Shown here in pieces: positions 32,501 to 40,530 of a DNA stretch of 40,530 nucleotides. The stretch is from NCBI GenBank assembly GCA_902459845.2, contig CABPSV020000044.1, positions 1 through 40,530 of the forward strand, in the 5' to 3' direction. How positions within the stretch are numbered: position 1 is the first letter of the stretch; every line of letters starts with the position of its first letter. Under the pieces are notes generated by a model. The model was not told the DNA's origin and did not search any database. It saw nothing but the letters and a program-made list of their open reading frames with translations. Source of the stretch: Hepatocystis sp. ex Piliocolobus tephrosceles (lineage: Eukaryota; Apicomplexa; Aconoidasida; Haemosporida; Plasmodiidae). The position numbers and the translations under genes were made by a program.

Positions 32501-35500
32501 CCATTACCACCATTACCACCATTACCACCACTACCACTACTACCACCATTACCACCATTACCGATACAACTCACATGTGTAACACAGATACTGTCGTTGT
32601 TAATACCTTTGCTAACATTCATACGATCTTCTAATTGCTTGTTCAAAAAAAAAAATTTTCTTCTCTTCCTCTTAGGATATTTTTTTAATTTGAACCTAAA
32701 CTTTCTTCTGATTTTTCTCAAACTTAAAAATTTACTTTTCCCTAAAAATGACATTGAATAACTATGTTTACTATTTTTTTCTTGCTGGCGAAGATGTGAC
32801 CATTGATTAATAATGTCGTACACATTTAAGCAGAATACATCTTTAATATAATTGAGCCCTAAATACAAAATTATACAAGTAGTCACCCACAAAATAAGAA
32901 GTACATATAACGGGTTCCACATAAATGTTTGCCTATATATTTCATGTAAATAACCATCAGATAAATAAGTAAAAAGCATAAAAAACACAAATGGTAAAAA
33001 AACAAATAAAAAAACACCAAGGCATGTAAAAAGTATAGATGGTGACCATAAAAAACCTTCTAAAAAAAGACGAAGAATTGAAATTAACAATCCACCAATA
33101 AAACATACATTACCAAATGTATTAATAGTAACAACTTCTCCATTATTCAAATGAGAATTCTCATTAATTGCTACATATGAAAAAAAAAATACTACGAAAG
33201 AATAAATAATTGACTCAAATACCCAAGGGAGAAAATTTAGTGCGCTCATGTTATAATTACGTCGACTCAAAGTATAATATAATGGAATATTATATAATAT
33301 GTTATAATTCAAATTATGTTGTATAAACATATAATAAATTATAGGTAATAATACGCCAAAAATGTTAAAATAAAAATATAATAGCTGAGGATAAATTTTG
33401 ACCCCACTCCAAGATGCATATGCTTGATAAAAAAATATAGGTAATGCTAAAATAATATTTTTAAAAAAATTCCAATATAATATTATACTCATACTATATA
33501 AATGTTTAGACCCATATATAAATAATAACTTTCTTAAATAACAGAAATTACGAATACAATAATCAGCATAACCAGCTGATATGATACATGTTGAAGTCAT
33601 TATACTTACTCCTATATTCGCTTCTTGCATCATAGCAATGTCATTAGCACCATCTCCTATTGCTAACGTATTAGGTTTCGGTGATAATCTATTATTTATA
33701 AGACGAACTATAAAAGCCTTTTGTTTAGCAGTTATATTACAAGCTATTACAACCTCAGAATTGCAAGACATATTTAAAAAATGAGTTTGTAAATCAGCAT
33801 GATTTAAAAATTTTTGTAAATTTTTACCATTTATTAACAAACATAATTTAGAATTTTTTTTTCCTCTATCATCTCTTTCCATTTGAAATAATTGATACAA
33901 TGCAATTGCTTCTTTTTTTATTTTTTTATAATTTGTATTTTCTAACATAACATGAAATATTTTGGTACGCGAATCTAAAATATTAGATAAAAAGGAAATT
34001 TGTAATGAATATTCTACATTATCTCCTGTTAACATCCATATTCTTATTCCTGATTGATTTAATATTTCAATCGTTTTTGACACTTTCTTTTGTAATTTAT
34101 TTTTTATACCTGTTATACCTAAATAAATTAAATCTTTTTCTACTTCCTCCGCTACTGCTTCTAATCTTTTATCTTTATTATATATAGACGAAGACGCATC
34201 TTCATACATCTTTTTATATTTAACAGTTTCTTCTTCATTAAGGTATCGAAACGCAAAAACCATTGATCTCATTCCTTTGTATGAAAAACGTCTTAATTGT
34301 TTTCTTAATTCACGAAATCTTGCTTTTATTTTATTATATTTTTTTTTGTTAGACTGTTTTGTACTTTTCAAATTGTTATCACCAGATGTGGAATTTATTG
34401 TTATATTATTAGGATCATAGTTTAAACTTTGTTGATTATCTAAATAATAGTTACTAGTCATATTTTTATTATTACTTTCAAACCTTTTAACAAAAGATTT
34501 TTCGGATGCTAATGAATGGCTTCTCATATGTTTCACATTATCAAAATTACGATCAGGAATTGGGTTCTTACACAAATTGTCATTCGTACTGGAAAAAAAT
34601 TCTTTTTTTAAATACACGTTTTCGTTTATTTTTTCATCAAAATTTTCCATCATGTTTTCATCAAAATTTTTTATCATTTTTTCTTTTGTTTTTTTTTTGT
34701 TTTTTTTATCTAAAAAATGGCTATATTCCAAATTCAATAATGATAAAATAGAGGTATCCGAACCTTTAACATACAAAATAGATCCACTAGTCATATACTC
34801 CGGTTTTACAACAATGGACATCCTTCCTCGTTGATTAGTAAATTCATTTATGCCAATAATATTCCATTTATATATACTCCCATCTACTTCAACACACATT
34901 GCGTTTTTATTTCTTAATATAAACCTATAACCTAAATAACTGGATGTATATATTAAACACTCTTCATCTAATGAACTTGATTCATAACGAATAGTATCTA
35001 AATAAGAATTAGACTCATTTGTATAACTGTCATTCACATTTGCATCTCTAATCTTATCAAATTTGTATTCAGAATGACCGAGTTGTCTTTCTTCCAATCT
35101 CTTTTCTATTTCATCTTCCAATTTTATATAATTATTATCGCTATAGTTGCTGATGTTTCTATTATTTTTAGTGTCGTCCATAGCACCACCACTTACTCCA
35201 CCACTACCATCACCATTTGCATCACCGTTAGCATTATTATTGTGCACCATAGGTGCAAGATTAAAACTATGTTCGCTATCTATGCTGTCACGTTTTATGT
35301 ACCCGTGTTCATTGTTGAGCTTATGCTTGTTTTCTTCAGCAAGTGCATTATCCCAATTTTTAGTGTATGAATACAACTTTTCTTTTGAAATTTGTTTAAA
35401 TGAAACTGTGCTATATCTTTTTGCTATGGTCTCTTTTTTTTTTTTATTATCTTTATTTATAGAGAAAAACTTATTCCATTTAAATATTTTACTTATTTTT

Positions 35501-38500
35501 TTTTTTACTTTATCTAAATTATCACTACGCTTATTATACATAGTGTCATAGGTGTCATCTGATTTTTTAACAAAAAGAAACTGGTTTTTTTTTTTTAAGT
35601 TATTTACTTTTTCTTTTGGGGAACTAGAATTTCGAAATATTTTAACATTAATTTGATTTCTTAAACTATTTATGTAATTTGTTTTGTTATATGCATCGGT
35701 TTCATGTAAGATGGCGCCGTTTGTATCTCTTTCGCATTGTAATAAGTCCTCATTTCCAAGCTCGTTACTTAGTGACAGTGCATTACTATTATAAATAACC
35801 TCACCATTTATGCTTCCATTAATTCGCTTCTGCCTGGTACTATTACTATTATTATTATTATTATTATCATTATTGTTGTAAACAATTCGCTTAAGGTTTA
35901 GATCATCATTATGTCTAGCTAGTTTTTGAAATAATGTGTCACTTCTATATAGTCGATTTGAATCGTTATTAAAACCATAAGTTTTTGCGTTGTGGAATTT
36001 ATCTAACATTGAAGCTGATATACCTCTCGAGCTTTTCGATGAATAATGTGTTGAATTTTTATTTCTTATATGATCAAGTTGAATAAAAGGTACAACAGTA
36101 TGACATAACGTTATACATTTGAAAAATTCATCTATATAATAACTTCTCCATGTGTTAGCATTTAAATCATCATATATACGTTTATCCTTAAAATCACATT
36201 TTTTTTTTATTGTTTTTATATTCATATTAAATCTAAAACTTTTGGGTCTTGCATAATTTTGTTTTATTAAATATTTTAAATATGTTGTATTAAAAAATGG
36301 ACTATTGTTCATTGATTCGTTCAGATAGTATTCTCTGTTATGTTTTTTTTTTTTTTTTTCTTTTTTTTTTTTTCTCTTCTTTTTTTTCACATTTCTTTCA
36401 TTGTTTTTTTTAGATTTCTTCTGGTTATATTGCTTATTATTAAATTGTTCATCATCACTTACTACAGTGTTTAACATATCATTATTCAACAACTTATCAT
36501 CTTTACGAGGGGTTAAAAATGAACCACCACACGAGGAAGTAGAACAAGAAGAAGGCATAGAAGTAACAAACGAAGAAACCAAAGAAGTAGTATGTGAAGT
36601 AACTGATAAAGAAAATGTGTCAGAGTCAAATGAAGAAGAAAAGGAGTTGCTTGAATTGTGCAAAGAAGAATTAAAATTTCCCGATGACATGGGATCAGAT
36701 GAATTAGATGCTGATGATAATTTATTTTTAATTGATTTTTCATATTTTTCAATAAAATAGTTTGAACTCGTATTTTTATTATCCCAAGTAGAATCATAAT
36801 TGGAAGAATGTGCAAGATTCTTATTATAAGAGTTTTGTATATGTAGTCGTCTGTTTAGTGCACGTTCACCATTTAAAACATCATGACTGGTATTACTGTC
36901 CATTACGTATTTTGTGTCGTTGTTCAAATTATCTTTTAAATTTATAGTATCATTTCCAATAGGATCATTCTTATTACAACTATTTCTGTAACCATTAGTA
37001 ATTATATTATTTACGTTTTTATTAGAGTTATTAATATTTTCTTTTTTGGCGACTCTTTTTTCGTCTGTAAATTTATCAGTAGTTGATTGCTTCGCATCGT
37101 CCCTATTTGAATTATACGATGATTTTGTCAGTAGTTTATTTTTCAAACTATGTGTATCATCCAATTCGCTGATAGGAATAAGCGAGCTTTTATTATGTCC
37201 AATGTGGCTAGGATGCTTGTTATTATTATAATCTTTTTTAGTTTCTTTTTTAAACTTTTTTCTTTGTATCTTTTTAATATTAGTTGACCCGTAGGTTCGA
37301 TCACCAATAGAACACATATTAAAACACATGTCATTATTAGTAAGAGTTCCAGTTTTATCTGTAAATATAAAATCGACATTACCTAAATCTCCGTGCATAT
37401 TAGAGTTTAAGCAAAGTCCCCATCCATATTTAGAATTATTTGACATAATTTTGTCATTATAATGACTAGAGTTATAAGGGCTACCCTTATAACAACTATC
37501 ATTAAAATAACTTACAGGGTTATGACCACCACTTTCATAATGACTATTTTTTAAAACACAACTATTACCAGTTTGTGAAATCAAACTTTTCTTTTTTTTT
37601 AAATCATAATATGTTGTTTGGTTCTTTTTATTATTATTAAAAAAAAAAGGAAAAATATTATGCAAAATATTTTTTTTCTTTTTTTCATTATAATAATCAT
37701 TATTATTGATAAGAATTCCTTTATTAGTACCAAGACGTGCATAATTCTTATTTATATCTCCATTAATGTTTGTGACTATTTTACCAGTACTTTCACTTTC
37801 TTGTTTATTTTTTATATTATCCAAAAACTTGTTATTTAAATCTTCATTATCTTTAAGTTCGTATGTTAATGTATTTGATTCACCATTTTTATCACATTTG
37901 AGAAAATTTTTACAATCGTAGTTATTGTTCTTATCACCATTATCACCGTTATCACCATTACCAACGTTATCATTATTTATGTTTTTTTTCATATTACGTA
38001 TATCTTCTTTATTAAAAATAAAATAATTTTTTATTTTTTTACTAATGGCGATAATTTTTTCCATATTCGTTTTGTTAATATCATTAACAGCTTCTTTTAT
38101 CACGAAATTTTTACTATTAGCATAGTTGTCACGTTCTGCTTTTGCATCAATTTGGTGAATTCTGTCATATGTGGACTTAGAATAATCACTACTATGATTA
38201 TGGTCATGTTTTACACCGTTATTGTTTGGACCTTTATCGTTAATACTTCCATCCTCAATCAAGTTGAGAGAACTCTTTTTGTTATTATCATTATCTTTGT
38301 TACTAGCATTATTTTCTGTGTTAATATCATTATTATTGTAACGATCATGTTTAGTACTCCCTAAAGAAGTATATACATTTGTCAAATGCATATTATTTTT
38401 TATATTGTTTAAAAAAAGAGTATACCTTTTGAAAAAATCATATGCCACACTACTCAATTTTAAATCTATATATGGTTCACTCTCAAAAGTGACTAAGCAT

Positions 38501-39798
38501 TCCGATTCGTCATTTTCAAATGTACTAATACGAGTATCGTTCTCTATTAAAATGGTTTGTATTATAGAGATAATATCTACTATAATTAAAATACTAATGG
38601 GTATAGTATTGGCATATAATAAAACAAATTTAATAATCGATTCGAATAAATCATCCTTTATAGTTATTAATAAAAAGTGGTCTCCACTTTTAAACTTATC
38701 ATCTTCTGTCCATTTACATAATACAGATATGAATACACATAATAATGTAAAGAAGATAATAATAATTGTATAAAAATTTACTTCTTTATTTATAAACCCA
38801 GGTTTATATTTATTTTTAAATACATTTTTCATAATTTTTGTATCAGTTCCTGTATATATAATAACACCAAAAATGTAATCTGTTTTTTTTATGTAGGATC
38901 CTTTAAAAATTACATTGTTAATTGATAAAGATGAAGCACGGGGATGTGCATCTAATTTCAATGAACCATTAAATGATTCCATATTACTATTAGGCTTTTC
39001 ACACATTATTCTACCTTTTATATTACATATATTATATATAGATGTTTCATTTCGAGTTTCATTCACACAACATTTTTTACTTAAATCAATAGCCCCATTT
39101 ATTAAAGAAGTTTCGATATATACTAACCCTTCTATATTGTTACAACTTAATAAAAGAATATCAGCAGGCACTTGTTCATTTTCTATCAAACGAATTATAC
39201 TCCCAACTTGTAATTCCATCCAACGAATGACTTTTAATTGAGAACAGCTACTATCTACAACATGGCATAAGCGACTGTTTAATTCATAATCTAAATTATA
39301 TTTTCTAGAATCTTCATACAAATTTTTTACTATAGATACTAATATAAAAAATATTAGTAAATAAATAGAAGAGTGATTAGAATCATAAGCATAAGTGTTT
39401 AGATTTTTAAAAGCAGGTAAAAATTCTAATACAGATACCAATAAAAACCAAACATTAGGGAAACGTAGAAATTGTTCATACAAAATTTTAACAAACATAA
39501 AATATGTACCATATCTTCTTGATGTAATTTTATTTATTGGAAAGCTAATTAATTCTTCTGTGTTAGTAGGATTTATTTCTATCTTCCGAAAATCCCATAA
39601 TGGCTGATTATTAGTATTCTTATATAATTTTTGTTTCCTTTCTATCCATGCAGCCTCTGCTGTTGTAAAATTACTTTTTTGTTTATGTTCATAGATATTA
39701 TGTTCATTTTTTACATTTATGTCATTAGAATAAATCTTTACTGAATTTTTTTCCTTATAATTTTTTGCTACTTTTTTTGGATTATTCTTACTATCCAT
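26542..39798 (-). CDS. GCalpha: Guanylyl cyclase alpha: P4-ATPase-like flippase fused to two cyclase domains
   Basis: An uninterrupted 4418-codon frame makes cGMP from GTP; in malaria parasites cGMP activates PKG for egress, invasion and motility (known of the family). N-terminal P4-ATPase module: [15 protein letters not shown] (TM1), A domain with NGAI at 234-237 where DGET is expected, PISI in TM4, DKTGTLT at 814-820, KGSD at 1678-1681, TGDN with D1926, GDGAND with D2049, six C-terminal helices (about 2110-2320). Then a Gly-rich tract (about 2412-2510), a six-helix block (about 3005-3200) with C1 (D3235, KIE3275, FE3279, NTASRM), a second six-helix block (about 3930-4130) with C2 (D4169, GD4213). 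Large Asn/Lys-rich inserts separate the parts. Partners known elsewhere: a CDC50 subunit, UGO and SLF. The ATG at 39798 is the first Met of the frame. Confidence 0.95.
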   Translation of the reverse strand: MDSKNNPKKVAKNYKEKNSVKIYSNDINVKNEHNIYEHKQKSNFTTAEAAWIERKQKLYKNTNNQPLWDFRKIEINPTNTEELISFPINKITSRRYGTYFMFVKILYEQFLRFPNVWFLLVSVLEFLPAFKNLNTYAYDSNHSSIYLLIFFILVSIVKNLYEDSRKYNLDYELNSRLCHVVDSSCSQLKVIRWMELQVGSIIRLIENEQVPADILLLSCNNIEGLVYIETSLINGAIDLSKKCCVNETRNETSIYNICNIKGRIMCEKPNSNMESFNGSLKLDAHPRASSLSINNVIFKGSYIKKTDYIFGVIIYTGTDTKIMKNVFKNKYKPGFINKEVNFYTIIIIFFTLLCVFISVLCKWTEDDKFKSGDHFLLITIKDDLFESIIKFVLLYANTIPISILIIVDIISIIQTILIENDTRISTFENDESECLVTFESEPYIDLKLSSVAYDFFKRYTLFLNNIKNNMHLTNVYTSLGSTKHDRYNNNDINTENNASNKDNDNNKKSSLNLIEDGSINDKGPNNNGVKHDHNHSSDYSKSTYDRIHQIDAKAERDNYANSKNFVIKEAVNDINKTNMEKIIAISKKIKNYFIFNKEDIRNMKKNINNDNVGNGDNGDNGDKNNNYDCKNFLKCDKNGESNTLTYELKDNEDLNNKFLDNIKNKQESESTGKIVTNINGDINKNYARLGTNKGILINNNDYYNEKKKKNILHNIFPFFFNNNKKNQTTYYDLKKKKSLISQTGNSCVLKNSHYESGGHNPVSYFNDSCYKGSPYNSSHYNDKIMSNNSKYGWGLCLNSNMHGDLGNVDFIFTDKTGTLTNNDMCFNMCSIGDRTYGSTNIKKIQRKKFKKETKKDYNNNKHPSHIGHNKSSLIPISELDDTHSLKNKLLTKSSYNSNRDDAKQSTTDKFTDEKRVAKKENINNSNKNVNNIITNGYRNSCNKNDPIGNDTINLKDNLNNDTKYVMDSNTSHDVLNGERALNRRLHIQNSYNKNLAHSSNYDSTWDNKNTSSNYFIEKYEKSIKNKLSSASNSSDPMSSGNFNSSLHNSSNSFSSSFDSDTFSLSVTSHTTSLVSSFVTSMPSSCSTSSCGGSFLTPRKDDKLLNNDMLNTVVSDDEQFNNKQYNQKKSKKNNERNVKKKKRKKKKEKKKKKHNREYYLNESMNNSPFFNTTYLKYLIKQNYARPKSFRFNMNIKTIKKKCDFKDKRIYDDLNANTWRSYYIDEFFKCITLCHTVVPFIQLDHIRNKNSTHYSSKSSRGISASMLDKFHNAKTYGFNNDSNRLYRSDTLFQKLARHNDDLNLKRIVYNNNDNNNNNNSNSTRQKRINGSINGEVIYNSNALSLSNELGNEDLLQCERDTNGAILHETDAYNKTNYINSLRNQINVKIFRNSSSPKEKVNNLKKKNQFLFVKKSDDTYDTMYNKRSDNLDKVKKKISKIFKWNKFFSINKDNKKKKETIAKRYSTVSFKQISKEKLYSYTKNWDNALAEENKHKLNNEHGYIKRDSIDSEHSFNLAPMVHNNNANGDANGDGSGGVSGGAMDDTKNNRNISNYSDNNYIKLEDEIEKRLEERQLGHSEYKFDKIRDANVNDSYTNESNSYLDTIRYESSSLDEECLIYTSSYLGYRFILRNKNAMCVEVDGSIYKWNIIGINEFTNQRGRMSIVVKPEYMTSGSILYVKGSDTSILSLLNLEYSHFLDKKNKKKTKEKMIKNFDENMMENFDEKINENVYLKKEFFSSTNDNLCKNPIPDRNFDNVKHMRSHSLASEKSFVKRFESNNKNMTSNYYLDNQQSLNYDPNNITINSTSGDNNLKSTKQSNKKKYNKIKARFRELRKQLRRFSYKGMRSMVFAFRYLNEEETVKYKKMYEDASSSIYNKDKRLEAVAEEVEKDLIYLGITGIKNKLQKKVSKTIEILNQSGIRIWMLTGDNVEYSLQISFLSNILDSRTKIFHVMLENTNYKKIKKEAIALYQLFQMERDDRGKKNSKLCLLINGKNLQKFLNHADLQTHFLNMSCNSEVVIACNITAKQKAFIVRLINNRLSPKPNTLAIGDGANDIAMMQEANIGVSIMTSTCIISAGYADYCIRNFCYLRKLLFIYGSKHLYSMSIILYWNFFKNIILALPIFFYQAYASWSGVKIYPQLLYFYFNIFGVLLPIIYYMFIQHNLNYNILYNIPLYYTLSRRNYNMSALNFLPWVFESIIYSFVVFFFSYVAINENSHLNNGEVVTINTFGNVCFIGGLLISILRLFLEGFLWSPSILFTCLGVFLFVFLPFVFFMLFTYLSDGYLHEIYRQTFMWNPLYVLLILWVTTCIILYLGLNYIKDVFCLNVYDIINQWSHLRQQEKNSKHSYSMSFLGKSKFLSLRKIRRKFRFKLKKYPKRKRRKFFFLNKQLEDRMNVSKGINNDSICVTHVSCIGNGGNGGSSGSGGNGGNGGNGGSGGSGGSGGNGGNDGSGGNDGSGGNGGSSGNGGNGGSSGNGGNGGNGGNGGSGGNGGNGGNGGSGGNGGSGGNGGSGQKCNFKNDFILKQFKEMENLKISDNSANKIFDMDYNNVTASFDNTEAVSERKNILSQEAVHAMENMSNDRDRSNDRDRNNDRDRSRSKNRILERKLKKVKDDERWNNNKDKKKGDDQKNANRTNEHNQNEKTDATTNEIKKKKSAIKTNNKIHEDKSNELKKGFQNQDTYMVNGRKKKNMKEVDKDNEENKLENGMVSDTESKKINNCNELVYQNKLTNRNKLNKLNNGHEFNKLDNRSDSYETTILDEVKYIKPNNYKSNMLEKIKYENNVKKKKENLIYGENESGKTYSKYNFKKNNNFMNDYNNDNTLVSSYDYNTNDDNVTYGDKSDEHDDIYHKIDKPVMSEMKSFLNPLKNKFLLHLLPHGKKFRINEEYIIFQNNERMENIPEPLDVNRRNYCIIQNKSEYYMDEQSSEFSYDSGESLNNDDVESDDDNMDDDNINRKRKKKQNINENAHKEIVKVGSLINKFTLAFKDMQLESAFRIHKKNKFYKAFTPWYRFIFLLLAVFFLYIWKLESVLTDSWKIASQDSSNLLLFILSLLLELVLVAAAVITFFPNLFIENFNKIISAIVALIIMHHVVSYSITHINGVFQAVLFPLYTFVILRLPFVNAVLCNTIFLVLFIIRFKGNTLLDKKGLAHYIPLFIGVDVFIGFVGYRLEYNQRKNFLLEYSVESSKRKQREILNTMLPSFVVDEMIYSELNEEGIPVSLQAEDIETVTIIFCDIYDFQNIVASLEPTRLVEVLDRLFLCFDKCTEQFNCTKIETVFETYLAACGLAKRTDGEYNREHKGKEDAHDSIDFALSILNVSSHIKYEKTKDIFKKGYNSNNFNDQQTADYNTTLDYDEDDNEDNVDGKGNSTTSNLNKMQKNKIKEKVEENRPTRIRVKIGINSGRIIAGVVGSKKPQYALFGDTINTASRMKTTGKADYIHISEATYNLVKDDKTLIYDRKETQIKGKGVMVTYLLTNVIGLNYPFVGENKNRKKKKKKYKQVKKDTNSMKNSNCIDKSNDISKISGDGNNMNESTYYNNTKTSLNVCVNQKNATNEDMLNKTYSNDINIHNSNNSENGPDNNVANDNVDKNYYSEDDYYYEDEYSNDNNDIHNYINLKDLSFSDLSNENIRDINTHYYDIIKLRNLKIGSAVGHQSRQKEVLNMSILNNGLHNDSHMHMNQFFDQPKGAEETRDLDFSMKKYSLNSSLHFLNESLVKKDTESVTHNNSKSARVKSVLEQYHIHNINNFMNTDVGDNQEDDLKNIQLCNRRCISCNQIYCAPNECINEEHVNHVSYHKMLNNIRSNYIKKIKQEKKNNEEIVVEANTGYKERTLCWLTNICTCFGPLLNYFKKGQVNNYEEKMNDTHVHSHNGKTHYDTINKRENSQQNKNNKLIFINSDWIFLKFSDKNMEEKYRVHFYSNKSNINSIEQALIIFLVTFVTQSLLSSTVPITFVDHKRTTQIFQINYLAYWSVRSVYTYAGFMLWLLFHYRTRPEVSSLLNIKWMIFFLNLLLISAACVFSVAYMWSVTDQDAKASYTMWMTNDTIELFFYLVILHHNTGMLFQTCILVDLLFITMSLTFISTSVVKTLTTDSTVMLIPWYVCFNLISTYCKESIDRRTFFANESAKKTENRATELLNDMLPKQVLEEFQQDRLKLAYTHDRLTFLFADICGFTSWANGVDASEVLLLLQKLFAKFDNDSTKYGLYKLCTIGDAYVAISEPVTEDNEDYDPVDGTERVLEMAHAMIRIIKEIREKLHIPSLNMRIGLHYGSCVGGVIGSGRLRYDLWGIDVLTGNLMECNGIPGKINVSETLKSFLLQQYKNRFTFKPNVTVRVIYKDVKSFIITDKKEIDTINNSKIIHNKNYIVNRKSVNDRNLGKKIFGSKTYNPSSLSNRQLSSYGKKKTFKNDLYYISMDDEE
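32262..32563 (-). repeat. Gly-rich coding repeat (GGN/GGS) in the cyclase
   Basis: About 100 codons (residues about 2412-2510) read as tandem GGN, GGS, GSGG and SGNGG units, using GGT codons almost only. On the plus strand it is an accaccatt/accacttcc repeat, a local G+C-rich island in an otherwise very AT-rich gene. It sits just after the last P4-ATPase helix and the basic stretch ([12 protein letters not shown]) and looks like a flexible linker between flippase and cyclase modules. Confidence 0.9.
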
Positions 39799-40530
39799 TA
39801 TTTATTTTGTTGTTTTTTTTTTACTGTTTTTTTACAATTTTTTTTTTTTTTTTTTTTTTACAATATAAACATAATTAGTTTACTTAATAATATTAATATT
39901 AATATTTTTTTTTTTTGCCACTTTTATATTAATAAAGTATACATTTTGCAACTTAAAAAATAATCAAATAAAATAAAACCACATAGAGAACAGGTGGAAG
40001 AGAATGTATGGTGTAGGACACTGAGTATGTATGAGACATTTAGTTTAAAACATATATGAGCATAAATAAATGAAATAAAAAAATATACATAAATTTATAA
40101 ATAAAAAAATAAAAAAAAAAATACGTAAACTAAACTGAATAATATAAAATTAAATAAAATGTATATGGTTTAAGTGTGTCTGATTATGTGCACTCTATAT
40201 ACATACAATCCCGTACATGTATGAACATATATATATATATATAATTACGCAACACTAAACCATTCAGGATTTGTTGTTAAAATGGAAATGCATGAATGTG
40301 CTTAGAAAAACAAATATATATATATATATTTTTGCGGAACTAAAAAAAACATTGCACATTTTATAACAGCAACATTAAAAAAAATCATTCTTATACACGA
40401 ATCTTACAAAAAAAAAAAAAAAAAAATAAAAAAAAAATAAAAAAAAATTATATATACATACATATAACTAGAAAAAAAGATGTTATTTATTTATATTAAT
40501 TATTACAAAAAAAAAAAATAAAAAACACAA
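39799..40530. other. Upstream region of guanylyl cyclase gene
   Basis: This is the presumed promoter and 5' leader of the cyclase gene (minus strand). It is AT-rich with a T run (39839-39859), TA microsatellites (40229-40243, 40313-40330) and poly-A runs (40408-40426). No exon of a neighbouring gene or recognisable regulatory element can be supported. Confidence 0.55.

Noticed and set aside
32121..32634. Thr/Ile- or Val-rich open frames opposite or beside the Gly-rich repeat
   Set aside because: They are other-frame translations of the repeat inside the cyclase gene; the Gly frame is the one that belongs to the uninterrupted large frame.
1..40530. tRNA, rRNA, CRISPR, transposon or viral sequences
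   Set aside because: No cloverleaf with T-loop consensus, no repeat-spacer array, no transposase or reverse-transcriptase motif and no terminal inverted repeat were seen on either strand.

Overview
The window is nuclear DNA of a malaria parasite or very close relative (Plasmodium-like haemosporidian). The evidence is extreme A+T richness with long poly-A/T tracts and AT microsatellites, Asn/Lys/Asp-rich low-complexity proteins, short GT..AG introns in small genes, and a fused P4-ATPase/guanylyl cyclase, the hallmark alveolate cyclase. The species cannot be fixed from sequence alone.

Layout, left to right: (1) the 3' end of an EF-hand protein gene (+, enters from the left); (2) a two-exon Tyr-rich small protein gene (-, 1717-2601); (3) a two-exon gene (+, 4939-7552) for an 804-aa protein that reads like a kinesin head that has lost its nucleotide-binding motifs, followed by a coiled coil; (4) two adjacent + strand reading frames (9410-11155 and 11203-19980) that look like one giant low-complexity/coiled-coil gene split by a frame change in a 28-A run; (5) the sulfur carrier Urm1 (+, 21154-21531, ending in Gly-Gly); (6) a probable two-exon four-helix membrane protein (+, 22519-23283); (7) a 28-bp minisatellite holding a 76-N gap; (8) a TMEM42/EamA-like membrane protein (-, 24020-24466), whose ATG overlaps the stop codon of (9) a small three-exon protein (-, 24463-25362); (10) guanylyl cyclase alpha (-, 26542-39798), an intron-free 4418-aa fusion of a P4-ATPase-like flippase module and two cyclase domains.

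The genes do not form a pathway. The functionally clear ones are the cyclase, which makes cGMP for the PKG signalling that drives egress and motility, and Urm1, which supplies sulfur for tRNA thiolation. The most interesting points are the poly-A-interrupted giant gene, the motif-less kinesin-like head, the ATGA stop/start overlap, and the split of catalytic residues in the cyclase: an intact phosphorylation site with a lost DGET motif, and complementary C1/C2 active-site halves.

No tRNA, rRNA, CRISPR, transposon or viral sequence was recognised. The intergenic stretches are AT-rich with several minisatellites.
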